From assembly GCF_030269485.1 (NCBI RefSeq), contig NZ_BSTL01000004.1:248001-312000 (forward strand): 64,000 nucleotides of DNA, written 5' to 3'. This document shows, piece by piece, positions 17,230 to 25,343 of this stretch (its first letter is position 1; every line of letters begins with the position of its first letter). This stretch comes from Actinoplanes sp. NBRC 103695. Its GTDB lineage: Bacteria > Actinomycetota > Actinomycetes > Mycobacteriales > Micromonosporaceae. A model generated the notes under the pieces. The model saw only the letters and a list, made by a program, of their open reading frames with translations, was not told the DNA's origin and made no database searches. A program made the position numbers and the translations under genes.

Positions 17230-18102
17230 ATGGCAATCATCGAGCTCGCCGACGGGCGGTCGCTGGAGTACTTCGTGGACGGGCCGGCGGGCGGGACGCC
17301 TCTGGTGCTGCACTCGGGCACGCCGTCCGCCGCCCTGATCCATGAACCGATGGCGCGGGAGGTCGCACGGCACGGCCTCCGGCTGGTCGTCTACGGGCGG
17401 CCGGGGTACGCCGGGTCGACGCCGCAGCCGGGGCGGGCCGTCGCCTCGGCCGTCGAGGACGTCGCGGCGATCCTGGACGAGCTCGGGGCCGAGCGGTTCT
17501 ACGCGGTGGGGTGGTCCGGGGGCGGGCCGCATGCGCTGGCCTGCGCGGCGCTGCTGCCGGGGCGATGCCTGGCCGCGGCGACGGTGGCGGGGGTCGCGCC
17601 CTACGACGCGGGCGGGCTCGACTGGTCGGCCGGTATGGGGCCGGAGAACATCGAGGAGTTCGGCGCGGCCGTGGCGGGGACCGAGCCGCTGACGGCGTTT
17701 CTGGACGCCCAGGCGCCGGGTCTGGCGGGGGTGCGGGGCGAGCAGGTCGCCGAGGCGTTCGGCGAGCTGGTGACCGACGTGGACAAGGCGGCGCTGACCC
17801 GCGAGCGGGCGGACTACATGGCCGAGGGCCTGCGCGGCGCGGTGTCCACCGGCATCGCGGGGTGGCTGGACGACGATCTCGCGTTCGTCCGCGACTGGGG
17901 GTTCTCGCTCGGCGCCGTCACGACGCCGGTCTCGATCTGGCAGGGCGCCGAGGATCGGATGGTCCCGTTCGCCCACGGGCGGTGGCTGGCGGAGAACGTG
18001 CCGGGCGCCGTGGCGCACCTCGACCCGGCCGAGGGCCACCTGTCGCTGATGTTCGCGCACTTCGACGAGATCATCACCGAGCTGGTGGCCCGCGGCGGGT
18101 AG
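17230..18102 (+). CDS. Alpha/beta-fold hydrolase
   Basis: This 290-residue protein has the alpha/beta-hydrolase layout. The oxyanion strand region is LVLHSGTPSA, the nucleophile elbow is GWSGGGPHAL (Ser near residue 97), the acid is likely the Asp in WQGAEDRMVP and the catalytic His is in EGHLSLMF. There is no signal peptide, so it is cytosolic. The substrate is undetermined; the family includes esterases, epoxide hydrolases and haloperoxidases. ATG 17230 follows a -10-like box by 7 nt. It is convergent with the antitoxin-like gene, with 5 bp between stops. Confidence 0.9.
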   Translation: MAIIELADGRSLEYFVDGPAGGTPLVLHSGTPSAALIHEPMAREVARHGLRLVVYGRPGYAGSTPQPGRAVASAVEDVAAILDELGAERFYAVGWSGGGPHALACAALLPGRCLAAATVAGVAPYDAGGLDWSAGMGPENIEEFGAAVAGTEPLTAFLDAQAPGLAGVRGEQVAEAFGELVTDVDKAALTRERADYMAEGLRGAVSTGIAGWLDDDLAFVRDWGFSLGAVTTPVSIWQGAEDRMVPFAHGRWLAENVPGAVAHLDPAEGHLSLMFAHFDEIITELVARGG

Positions 18103-18107
18103 AGCCT

Positions 18108-18290
18108 TTACTGCTGCTGGGTGTCGCCGGCGCCGGTGCGCTGCTGCGCGGCGTCGACACCCTTGTCGATCTGGTCCGAGTGCTTGTTGCCGGTGCGCTG
18201 GTCGACCTGGTCGCCGGCCTTCTCGACGCCCTGGTCGACCTGCTCGTCGTGCTTGTCGGCGAAGTCCTTCGCCTTGTCCGCGAAACCCAT
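18108..18290 (-). CDS. Rv0909/MT0933-type antitoxin-like small protein
   Basis: This 60-residue charged protein starts MGFADKAKDFADKH and is rich in Asp/Lys/Gln, like the actinobacterial MT0933 antitoxin-like family. No toxin gene lies next to it, and these proteins are often found as orphans. GAGAGGAC lies before ATG 18290. It sits 28 bp after the DUF3618 gene and may belong to the same stress operon. Confidence 0.75.
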   Translation of the reverse strand: MGFADKAKDFADKHDEQVDQGVEKAGDQVDQRTGNKHSDQIDKGVDAAQQRTGAGDTQQQ

Positions 18291-18318
18291 GTCACGCGTC
18301 CTCTCGATAGGGGCGGCT

Positions 18319-18936
18319 CTAGCTCTGAGCCGCCTGGCGGGTCTGCTGCGCCGATGACGCGGCCTGGTCCTTGGTGGTCTGCGCGGCGTCCTGGGCGGTC
18401 TCCTTGACCTGGGCCGCCGCGTCCTGCGCGGTGCTCTTGAGGTCGGCGCCGAGGTCCCCGGCGACGTCCTTGACCCGGTCGGTGAGTTCGCCGGAGTTGT
18501 CCTTGAGCTGCTGTCCGGCGCGCTGCTCCGCCTCGGAGACCGGGATCAGCGTGGCGGCCAGCAGGCCGACGCCGAAGGCGATGATGCCGGCGGCGATCGG
18601 GTTGCCCTGGGCCTGCTGGGCGACGGCGTGCGGCGCGTTGCGGACGGCGTCGCCGGCCTGGTGCGCCTTCTCGCCGACGGTGTCGCTGACCGAGCCCGCG
18701 GTGTCCTTCACGGAACCCGCGACCGAACCGGCGGTGTCCTTGACCGAGGTCGCCGCGGAGTGGGCGCCACCGCGGGTGTCGTCCGTGGCGCCCATCACCT
18801 TCTCCCGTACCGAGGTCCACCGGCGCCGCGCCATCTGGCGCGGGCTGGTCTTCTCGGCCAGCAGGTCGACGTCGCGGGTGAGCGAGGCGCGCGTGCCCTC
18901 GATCTCCTGCCTCAGCCGGTCGGGTTCTTCAGCCAT
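18319..18936 (-). CDS. DUF3618 protein with LEA-like repeats
   Basis: The product (205 residues) starts with the DUF3618 motif RLRQEIEGTRASLTRDVDLL and then MARRRW. A helical stretch follows with the repeat VKDTAGSV (twice) plus SVSDTVGEKAHQAG. One TM helix lies at about 122-145 (IAAGIIAFGVGLLAATLI). The C-terminus is an amphipathic LEA/apolipoprotein-like helix rich in Ala, Lys, Asp and Gln. AGGAGG lies 6 bases before ATG 18936. It overlaps the 3' end of the holin-like gene by 25 bp. It is probably a membrane-associated stress protein. Confidence 0.87.
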   Translation of the reverse strand: MAEEPDRLRQEIEGTRASLTRDVDLLAEKTSPRQMARRRWTSVREKVMGATDDTRGGAHSAATSVKDTAGSVAGSVKDTAGSVSDTVGEKAHQAGDAVRNAPHAVAQQAQGNPIAAGIIAFGVGLLAATLIPVSEAEQRAGQQLKDNSGELTDRVKDVAGDLGADLKSTAQDAAAQVKETAQDAAQTTKDQAASSAQQTRQAAQS

Positions 18937-19328
18937 TGCGCATCCTCCTTCAGCGTGTCGACCGTGCGGTGCGGAACCGGGTCCACGGTCTTGAGCTTCT
19001 TGCGGCCGTTCGTGTAGAGCAGGGCGCCGACGGCGGCCCAGACGGCCGCGACGATCAGCGCCGCCCATCCGGCGTCCATGACGTTGGCCAGTCCGAAGAC
19101 CAGCGCGAAGCTGAGCAGGACGACGGCGAGGTAGCCGGCGAAAGCGGCCCCGCCGAGCATCCCGCCGGCCTTGCCGGCCTTGGCGGCCTCCTGTTTGATC
19201 TCGACCTTGGCCAGTTCCACCTCTTGGCGGAACAGCTGCGAGAGGTCGTCGCTGATGTTGCCGATCAGCTCACCGACGGAGGTGTCGCCCGGGTCGGGAC
19301 GGCCGTTGCCGGGGTACGCCTGGCTCAT
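18912..19328 (-). CDS. Holin-superfamily / PF07332-like envelope protein
   Basis: This 138-residue protein has an amphipathic N-terminal helix (VGELIGNISDDLSQLFRQEV, then ELAKVEIKQE). Two TM helices follow (about 60-82 and 85-105), then a basic tail (TNGRKKLKTVDPVP). It matches the actinobacterial family often called phage holin family or Actinobacterial holin-X. No lysin or phage gene is near, so a role in envelope structure is more likely than lysis. Its ATG overlaps the upstream gene stop (ATGA). Confidence 0.87.
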   Translation of the reverse strand: MSQAYPGNGRPDPGDTSVGELIGNISDDLSQLFRQEVELAKVEIKQEAAKAGKAGGMLGGAAFAGYLAVVLLSFALVFGLANVMDAGWAALIVAAVWAAVGALLYTNGRKKLKTVDPVPHRTVDTLKEDAQWLKNPTG

Positions 19329-20113
19329 AGCGGGCCGCCCGGCCGCTCGGTGGCCGGCGGGTAGCCGACGACATCGGGGGTTCCGGTGCCGGTGGAGGCG
19401 TACTCGGTCGGCACGCCCTCGCCGTAGGCGGTCGGAGCCGGCGTGACCGGCGCGGTGACGGGTGCCGTGACGGGCGGTGTGACGGGTGCTGTGACGGCGG
19501 GGCCGGGGTCGTGGGAGACGAAGGCGTCGCTCTCGGGCTTCCGGGTCTCACCGGCGTCGCCGTCGGCCTTGGCCACGCTCTTGCCGAGCCGGCCGACCAC
19601 GAACCCGGCCGCCAGCGCGGTGGCCAGGAAGGCACCGGGCCGGCGCCGGGCGAAGGCCTGCACCTCGCGCAGCACCCCGTCGGGGCCGTTCCGGTCCAGG
19701 TAGTCGGCGAACTGCCGGCCGCCCTCGGCCACCCGGGACACGACGGCGCCGGCGGGCGAGCCGGCCCGGTCGCCGCGCATCTCGTCGAGCTGGTCGGCGG
19801 TCTGCCGGATGCTGCCGACGAGCTTGTCGTGCTGGCCGCGGGCCTGCTCGCCGACCCGGTCGCGGACGTCGGAGGCCAGGCTGCGGGCCTGCGTACGCGC
19901 CTCGTCGACGACCCGCTGACCCTGCTCCTTCGCGGTGTCCTTCACGTCGCCGGCCGCCTGCTTGCCCTGGTGGGCCACCTGCTGGGCGCGCTCTCCGGCG
20001 GACGGGTCGGTGTCGGTGTCGCGGTAGGACTCCGGGGTGAGAGCCGGTCCGGTCGGCGCCTCGAGGCCGGCGGATGCGCCGCGTGCCCCGGCGCCGGGTG
20101 GGACGTCACTCAT
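19325..20113 (-). CDS. LEA-like helical protein with one TM and VTAPVTP tail
   Basis: The 262-residue product has a disordered start and a long amphipathic region with AKEQGQRVVDEARTQARSLA. A TM segment lies near 185-205 (FLATALAAGFVVGRLG). The tail carries PVTAPVT-type repeats from short DNA repeats near 19440-19500. The frame is open upstream, but GGAGG six bases before ATG 20113 fixes the start. It heads the operon of this gene, the holin-like gene, the DUF3618 gene and perhaps the antitoxin-like gene. No enzyme motif is present; a scaffold or desiccation/osmotic role is inferred from composition. Confidence 0.8.
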   Translation of the reverse strand: MSDVPPGAGARGASAGLEAPTGPALTPESYRDTDTDPSAGERAQQVAHQGKQAAGDVKDTAKEQGQRVVDEARTQARSLASDVRDRVGEQARGQHDKLVGSIRQTADQLDEMRGDRAGSPAGAVVSRVAEGGRQFADYLDRNGPDGVLREVQAFARRRPGAFLATALAAGFVVGRLGKSVAKADGDAGETRKPESDAFVSHDPGPAVTAPVTPPVTAPVTAPVTPAPTAYGEGVPTEYASTGTGTPDVVGYPPATERPGGPL

Positions 20114-20260
20114 GGTGTCCTCCAAGGGGGATTCGCAATGTGTCCTCGGCCGTCGACTACCCGGTTGACCTCGGCATATACGTGTCGGCGGAACGTTTAA
20201 CAGGCACGCTTCGATAGGAATGCGGACGCTCCGAACGGGTACTCCAGGCAACCGCCCGCT

Positions 20261-20323
20261 ATTCCAAACACTTGCTTGACATTGCGGAGACTCCGGATCA
20301 GACTCCAAGCATGTCTTTGGAAT
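20261..20323 (+). promoter_or_regulatory. Promoter flanked by 18-bp inverted repeat (ArsR operator)
   Basis: A -35 TTGACA (20276-20281) and -10 CAGACT (20299-20304, spacer 17) point to a start near the ATG at 20311, giving a leaderless mRNA. The half sites ATTCCAAACACTTGCTTG (20261-20278) and CAAGCATGTCTTTGGAAT (20306-20323) are inverted copies matching at 16 of 18 positions and bracket the promoter. This arrangement suits autorepression by the ArsR-type product. Confidence 0.72.
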
Positions 20324-20901
20324 CCGGGCGCCGAGTGATCTCGGATCCGCTGGCGCTTCGGGCGCTCGCGCATCCGTTGCGGCTGCGGCTGCACGCGCTG
20401 GTCGGGCGGGAGGGCTCGATCACCGCGGCCGAGGCGGCGCGGCAGCTCGGGGTCAGTCAGGCGCTCGCCTCGCACCACCTGCGGCAGCTCGCCAAGTACG
20501 GCTACGTCGAGCCCGCCGAGGCCGGTGACCAGCGCGAACGGCCCTGGCGGGTGACCGCGACCTCGCAGCGCTACGAGCCCGGGACGTCACCGGAGGCGTG
20601 GGAGTCGGTCGAGGCGCTCGAGCGGCACACGCTGGAGCGGATGGCCGCCCAGTTCGCCGACTGGCAGCAACGCCGGCCCGACGACGAGGACGGCTGGGCC
20701 GACCAGACCGGCATCTCGCAGAACCTGGTCTACCTCACCCGCGACGAGCTGGCCGCGTTCAACCGGGCGTGGGACGAACTGATCACCCCGCTGGTGCGGC
20801 GGCGTCCGCTCGGCGCGAGCGACAAACGGCCGGCGGGCGCGGTGCCGGTGGACATCACGCTGGTCGCCACCCGGCTGCGGGCCACCGAGTCGGGCGGCTG
20901 A
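20311..20901 (+). CDS. ArsR-family winged-helix regulator of the MFS gene
   Basis: This 196-residue protein has a winged HTH at about 10-80 (LALRALAHPLRLRLHALVGR, then TAAEAARQLGVSQALASHHL, then RQLAKYGYVE). The C-terminal helical domain contains WADQTGISQNLVYLTRDELA, seen in ArsR-like regulators of MFS exporters. There is no metal-binding CVC motif. ATG 20311 lies 6 nt after a -10 box, and no Shine-Dalgarno is present. The MFS gene starts 3 bp after its stop, so the pair is one operon. It probably represses its own promoter until the exported compound binds. Confidence 0.9.
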   Translation: MSLESGRRVISDPLALRALAHPLRLRLHALVGREGSITAAEAARQLGVSQALASHHLRQLAKYGYVEPAEAGDQRERPWRVTATSQRYEPGTSPEAWESVEALERHTLERMAAQFADWQQRRPDDEDGWADQTGISQNLVYLTRDELAAFNRAWDELITPLVRRRPLGASDKRPAGAVPVDITLVATRLRATESGG

Positions 20902-20904
20902 GCG

Positions 20905-22251
20905 ATGCCCCGGAAGAGGGCAGGGACCGCCGGGCCGGGCGTGGGTGTGCTGCTGCGCAACGGGCCGCTGCGGGCGCTGCTGGCCGCCTCGCTGATCTCG
21001 TCGACCGGCGACTGGATCCTGCGCACCGGGCTGGCGTACCAGATCTATGTCCTGACCGGCTCCACCCTCGCCTCCGCGGGCGCCTTCCTGGCCTCGCTGA
21101 TCCCGCAGATCGCGCTGGGTTCGGTCGCGGGCGTCTACGCCGACCGCTGGCGACGACGCCGCCTGATGGTCGTGACGAACCTGCTGCACGCGGCCGTGCT
21201 GCTGCCGCTGCTCGCGGTGACCGGCGCCGGTCGGGTGTGGATCGTGCTGGCGGTGCTGGCGGCGTCGAGCTGCCTGGCGCCGTTCTTCCAGGCGGCCGAG
21301 CAGGCGCTGCTGCCCAGCCTGGTTCCGGCCGACCGGCTGGTCACGGCGAACTCGCTGAACGCGCAGGTCCGCGACGTGTCCCGGCTGATCGGGGCGGCGC
21401 TCGGCGGCGTGGTGGCGGCCGCGGGCGGGATCGGGTTGCTGGCCGTGGTGGACGTGGTGACGTTCCTGGTGGCGGCGGGTCTGCTGACGCTGATCCCGGG
21501 CGTGCCCGTGCACAGCCGGAAAGAGCGTTCGTTCTTCCTGCGGGAGTGGGTGGCCGGTGCGCGCCTGATCGCGGGCCACCGGACACTGCGGCTGCTGCTG
21601 GCCTACTGCCTGATCACCGGCGTCGGTGAGGCGATCATGGGAACGCTGATCGCGCCGTTCGCCCGCGACGTGCTGGGTGCGGACGCGCGGGCGTACGGAA
21701 CGATCCTGTCCGCCCAGGCGGTCGGCGGGCTGGCCGGTGGCCTGGTGACCACGCTGATCGGGCACCGCCTGAGGCCGCGGCTGATGCTGGCCTGGGGCGC
21801 GATCGGCTTCGGGCTGCTGGACCTGGTGCTGTTCCTCTATCCGCTGGTGCTCCGCGAGTGGTGGCCGGCGCCGGTGCTGATGATCCTGATCGGGCTGCCG
21901 GGCGCGATCAGCGTCACCGGGATCATGACGGTGTTCCAGCAGGCGACCGCGGACGAGTTCCGTGGCCGCGTGTTCGGGGCCCTGGTCGCGCTGGAGGGCG
22001 TGGCGATGCTGGCCGGCACCGGCGTCGCGGGCTTTCTTCCCGAGACGTTCGGGATCGTGCCGGTGATCGCCGCGCAGGGTGTCGGCTACGTGCTGGCCGG
22101 GCTCATGGTCCTGGTTGTTCGCCCAGATCCAGGCGTTGAGCGCGGTGGCGAAGGTGACCCACGCCCAGTAGAGGGAGCAGCAGCCCGGCCGCCACCCGGG
22201 AGACCGGGCGGAACAGCCACCCCGAAACCGGCCAGGGCGAGCCACTTGTGA
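20905..22251 (+). CDS. MFS transporter (putative drug exporter)
   Basis: This 448-residue, 12-TM major facilitator belongs to the group with LRALLAASLISSTGDWILRT at the N-terminus, the loop GVYADRWRRRRLM and, in the second half, VFQQATADEFRGRVFG. It is likely a proton-driven efflux pump controlled by the ArsR gene just upstream. The transporter fold ends near residue 405 (LMVLVVR). The last 40 or so residues are Pro/Gly/Arg-rich, and the DNA encoding them is antisense to a decayed TspO gene, so this tail is probably acquired read-through sequence. Confidence 0.9.
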   Translation: MPRKRAGTAGPGVGVLLRNGPLRALLAASLISSTGDWILRTGLAYQIYVLTGSTLASAGAFLASLIPQIALGSVAGVYADRWRRRRLMVVTNLLHAAVLLPLLAVTGAGRVWIVLAVLAASSCLAPFFQAAEQALLPSLVPADRLVTANSLNAQVRDVSRLIGAALGGVVAAAGGIGLLAVVDVVTFLVAAGLLTLIPGVPVHSRKERSFFLREWVAGARLIAGHRTLRLLLAYCLITGVGEAIMGTLIAPFARDVLGADARAYGTILSAQAVGGLAGGLVTTLIGHRLRPRLMLAWGAIGFGLLDLVLFLYPLVLREWWPAPVLMILIGLPGAISVTGIMTVFQQATADEFRGRVFGALVALEGVAMLAGTGVAGFLPETFGIVPVIAAQGVGYVLAGLMVLVVRPDPGVERGGEGDPRPVEGAAARPPPGRPGGTATPKPARASHL

Positions 22252-22256
22252 GTCAT
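22116..22256 (-). pseudogene. TspO/MBR 3'-terminal remnant, frameshifted
   Basis: On the minus strand, ATG 22256 opens MTHKWLALAGFG. A +1 shift then gives WLFRPVSRVAAGLLLPL, and a second shift gives YWAWVTFATALNAWIWANNQ. Joined, these match the end of TspO tryptophan-rich sensory proteins (helix 5 with WVTFATALN and an IW end). The first four helices are missing. It overlaps the MFS 3' end in antisense. Confidence 0.7.
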
Positions 22257-22342
22257 GTCGTAGAGCTACCCCCGGAAGGGGTTTGGCACTCCTCGCCGGT
22301 GGGGTATTGGCGCGCCGCAACCCCACCGATCGAGGAGCTTCC

Positions 22343-22489
22343 ATGGCCATCCAAGGCGTGTTCTACCTGATCGCCGTCATTCTTCTGGTGCTCGCGGCCC
22401 TGCCGATCGGCACCCGCGGCATCTCTCTGGCCCTGCTGGGCGCCGCGTTCGCGCTGCTCGGCTACTCGTGGGACACGATCACCGGCTGA
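22343..22489 (+). CDS. Small two-helix membrane protein
   Basis: This 48-residue product contains two TM helices (VFYLIAVILLVLAALPI and ISLALLGAAFALLGYSW) joined by GTRG. GAGGAG lies 5 bases before ATG 22343. It does not match a named family I can identify. Its 3' end overlaps the convergent GH13 gene by 11 bp. Confidence 0.7.
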   Translation: MAIQGVFYLIAVILLVLAALPIGTRGISLALLGAAFALLGYSWDTITG

Positions 22490-24155
22490 CGGTCCGGCGA
22501 TAGACGACGGCCTGCCACGGGCCGACGATCTGATCGGACGGCGCCTGGGCGGTGTTGTTCAGCACCAGCTCGGCGCCGTCCCAGCCGGCGAGGTCCGGGA
22601 AGGCCGCGGGTGTTCCGCTGAAGTTCCCGACCACGAGCAGCTCGGTGTCGCCCAGCCTGCGGGTGAAGGCGTACAGCTGCTCGTCGTGCGGCAGCAACAT
22701 GGTGAAGTCGCCGTCCACCACGGCCGGTTCGGTGTGCCGGAGCTCGATCAGCTTGCGGTAGTGGTGGTAGACCGAGTCCGGGTCGGCCACCGCGTCCGCC
22801 GCGTTGATCTCGGTGTGGTTCGGGTTGACCCGCAGCCAGGGCGTGCCCGTGGTGAAGCCCGCCTGCGGCGAGGAATCCCACTGCATCGGCGTACGCGCGT
22901 TGTCCCGTCCCCGCGCGCGCAGCACGGTCAGCACCTCCTCGGGCGACCGGCCCTCCTTCTCGACGGCCTGCGCGTACTGACCGAGCGCCTCGATGTCCCG
23001 GAAGTCGTCGATCACGTCCCACGGCGCGTTCGTCATGCCGAGCTCTTCGCCCTGGTAGACGTACGGCGTCCCGCGGTGCAGGTGCAGCACCGTGCCCAGC
23101 ATCTTGGCCGACTCGACCCGGAAGTCGCCGTCGTCGCCGAAGCGGGACACCACCCGCGGCTGGTCGTGGTTGTTCCAGTAGAGACTGTTCCAGCCGATGT
23201 CGGCGAGCCCGGCCTGCCAGCGCCCGAAGATCGCCTTCAGCGTGGTGAGTTTCAGGGGTACGAGCTTCCACGGGTCGGCGCCCCGGTCGATCCACACGTG
23301 GTCGAACTGGAACACCATGTCGACCTCGCGCCGGGCCGGGTCGGTGTAGAGCCGCGCCTCCTCGACCGTGGCGCCGGGCGTCTCCCCGACGGTCAGCAGC
23401 GCGTCCCGCCCGGCGAAGACCTTCTCGTGCATCTCGTGCAGGAACTCGTGGTTGCGCGGGCCGTTCAGGTAGTGCGGGGCGCCGTTGGCGTAGGACGAGC
23501 CGAGCGAGAGCTCACTGTCGGGCAGGGCCGGGTCCTTGGAGATGTGGTCGATCACGTCCATCCGGAAGCCGTCCACGCCCCGGTCCAGCCACCAGCGCAT
23601 CATCTCGTGGATGGCCTCGCGGAGCGCCGGGTTCTCCCAGTTCAGGTCCGGTTGTTTGCGCGAGAAGATGTGCAGGAAGTACTCGCCGGACTTCGGGTCG
23701 TACTCCCAGGCGGAGCCGCCGAAGACCGAGCCCCAGTTGTTGGGTTCCGCGCCGGGGGTGCCGGGTTCCATGCCGTCGCGGGCCGGCCGCCACCAGTACC
23801 AGTCCCGCTTGGCCGGGTCGCTGAACCAGGGGTGCTCGTCCGAGCTGTGGTTCACGACCAGGTCCATGATCAGCTTCATGCCGCGGGCATGCGTGCCGGC
23901 CAGCAGCTCGTCGAAGTCGTCGAGGGTGCCGAACATCGGCTCGATGCCCTGGTAGTCGCTGATGTCGTAGCCGTTGTCGTCCTGCGGCGAGGGGTAGATC
24001 GGGGACAGCCAGAGCACGTCGACGCCGAGCCCGGCCAGGTGATCCAGGTGCTGGATGATCCCGCGCAGGTCTCCCATGCCGTCACCGTCGGAATCCGCGA
24101 AACTCCGCGGATAGATCTGGTAAACCACCGCGCTTTTCCACCAGGCATCCGTCAT
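22479..24155 (-). CDS. GH13 alpha-glucosidase / oligo-1,6-glucosidase type
   Basis: This 558-residue cytosolic alpha-amylase-family enzyme contains region I (MDLVVNHSSDEHPWF), the nucleophile Asp200 in GFRMDVIDH, the acid/base Glu258 in LTVGETPG and the third acid Asp331 in WNNHDQPR. The N-terminus (WWKSAVVYQIYPRSFADSDG, then DGMGDLRGI) is typical of the GH13 alpha-glucosidase and trehalose-6-phosphate hydrolase branch. GGAAGAGG lies before ATG 24155. It likely hydrolyses short alpha-glucosides. It is divergent from the glycosyltransferase cluster, with 97 bp between starts. Confidence 0.95.
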   Translation of the reverse strand: MTDAWWKSAVVYQIYPRSFADSDGDGMGDLRGIIQHLDHLAGLGVDVLWLSPIYPSPQDDNGYDISDYQGIEPMFGTLDDFDELLAGTHARGMKLIMDLVVNHSSDEHPWFSDPAKRDWYWWRPARDGMEPGTPGAEPNNWGSVFGGSAWEYDPKSGEYFLHIFSRKQPDLNWENPALREAIHEMMRWWLDRGVDGFRMDVIDHISKDPALPDSELSLGSSYANGAPHYLNGPRNHEFLHEMHEKVFAGRDALLTVGETPGATVEEARLYTDPARREVDMVFQFDHVWIDRGADPWKLVPLKLTTLKAIFGRWQAGLADIGWNSLYWNNHDQPRVVSRFGDDGDFRVESAKMLGTVLHLHRGTPYVYQGEELGMTNAPWDVIDDFRDIEALGQYAQAVEKEGRSPEEVLTVLRARGRDNARTPMQWDSSPQAGFTTGTPWLRVNPNHTEINAADAVADPDSVYHHYRKLIELRHTEPAVVDGDFTMLLPHDEQLYAFTRRLGDTELLVVGNFSGTPAAFPDLAGWDGAELVLNNTAQAPSDQIVGPWQAVVYRRTVSR

Positions 24156-24252
24156 GCCTCTTCCTTAACACGGGAAGTCGGGGAAATCCCCTCGTAACAA
24201 GATCGGGCCGTCACATACTGGCTGAGTGATTTAGACCACTTAGGGAGGCGGC

Positions 24253-25254
24253 ATGAAGATTGCCCTGCTGGGCCCGATCGCGTGGCGTACTCCGCCACTG
24301 CACTACGGCCCCTGGGAGCTGATCACCAGTCTGATCGCCGAGGGCCTGGTGGCCCGCGGCGTGGACGTGACGCTCTTCGCCACGCTGGACTCGCTCACCA
24401 AGGCCACGCTCGACGGTGTCAGCCCCCACGGGTACGCCGAGACCGAGGATCTGGACGGCCGGGTCTGGGAGTCCATGCACGTGGCGCACGCCCTGCGCCG
24501 CTCCGGCTCGTTCGACCTGGTCCACAACCACCTCGACTGGCTGCCGCTGGCCTTCTCGCAGCACTGCGCGGCGCCGTTGCTGACCACCATCCACGGCTTC
24601 TCGGGCAGCCGCATCCTGCCCGCGTACCGCAAGGCCGACAGCTCGTACGTCTCCATCTCGGACAGCGACCGGTCGCCGGACCTGGACTACGTGGGCACCG
24701 TCTACCACGGCATCGACCTGGAGGCGCTGCCCTACGACCCGGACGGCGGGGAGGCGCTGGTCGCGTTCGGCCGGATTCACCCGGACAAGGGCACGCACAC
24801 CGCGATCGAGATCGCCAAACGCGCCGGTCGCAAGCTGACCGTCTGCGGGATCGTGCACGACGAGGCTTACTTCAGGGAACTGGTCGAGCCGCACATCGAC
24901 GGCGAGCAGGTGGTCTACCTGGGGTCGGTGGGACCGGCCGAGCGCGGGCGCGTTCTCGGTGGCAGCGCCGCGCTGTTGCATCCGATCGCGTTCGCCGAGC
25001 CGTTCGGGCTGTCGGTGGTGGAGTCGATGGCCTGCGGGACGCCGGTGATCGCGTACCCCCTGGGGTCGATGCCCGAAGTGGTTGACGAGGGTGTCACGGG
25101 ACGGCTGGTCCGCGGCGTGGAGGAAGCGGTCGCCGCGGTGCGTGAGCTGGGTGCGATCGATCGGGGCGGATGTCGCGTGCGGGCCAGGGAACGCTTCGGC
25201 GCGGATCGCATGGTCGACGATTACCTGCGTATTTATCAAAAAGTAATCCGCTAA
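24253..25254 (+). CDS. GT4-type glycosyltransferase
   Basis: The 333-residue product is a GT-B glycosyltransferase of family 4 type. The acceptor half has LLGPIAWRTPPLHYGPWELI and DLVHNHLDWLPLAF. The nucleotide-sugar half has LVAFGRIHPDKGTHTAIEIA and the EX7E motif in AEPFGLSVVESMACGTPVIA. GGGAGG precedes ATG 24253. It is the first gene of a co-directional set (GT, GT, alpha/alpha-barrel protein, GH130). Sugar and acceptor are unknown; mannose is a reasonable guess from the GH130 neighbour. Confidence 0.93.
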   Translation: MKIALLGPIAWRTPPLHYGPWELITSLIAEGLVARGVDVTLFATLDSLTKATLDGVSPHGYAETEDLDGRVWESMHVAHALRRSGSFDLVHNHLDWLPLAFSQHCAAPLLTTIHGFSGSRILPAYRKADSSYVSISDSDRSPDLDYVGTVYHGIDLEALPYDPDGGEALVAFGRIHPDKGTHTAIEIAKRAGRKLTVCGIVHDEAYFRELVEPHIDGEQVVYLGSVGPAERGRVLGGSAALLHPIAFAEPFGLSVVESMACGTPVIAYPLGSMPEVVDEGVTGRLVRGVEEAVAAVRELGAIDRGGCRVRARERFGADRMVDDYLRIYQKVIR

Positions 25255-25343
25255 CAAACTATTTTGGTACGCTCCGAATTGCGCAAATCGGACACTTCAT
25301 TCTTGCTGCGGGGAGGCAGCCCAGAGTCCAGAAAGGGCCCGTC

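Noticed and set aside
17071..17340. Possible gene starting inside the repeat (MRIGKQSKGA...)
   Set aside because: The start is encoded by the repeat arm itself, the frame crosses the alpha/beta-hydrolase start, and similar starts appear at every copy of the repeat.
18108..18290. Toxin-antitoxin pair
   Set aside because: Only the antitoxin-like half is seen; no toxin gene overlaps or adjoins it.
18912..19328. Prophage or lysis cassette because of the holin-like protein
   Set aside because: No lysin, structural or integrase genes nearby; neighbours are DUF3618 and LEA-like genes, a standard actinobacterial operon.
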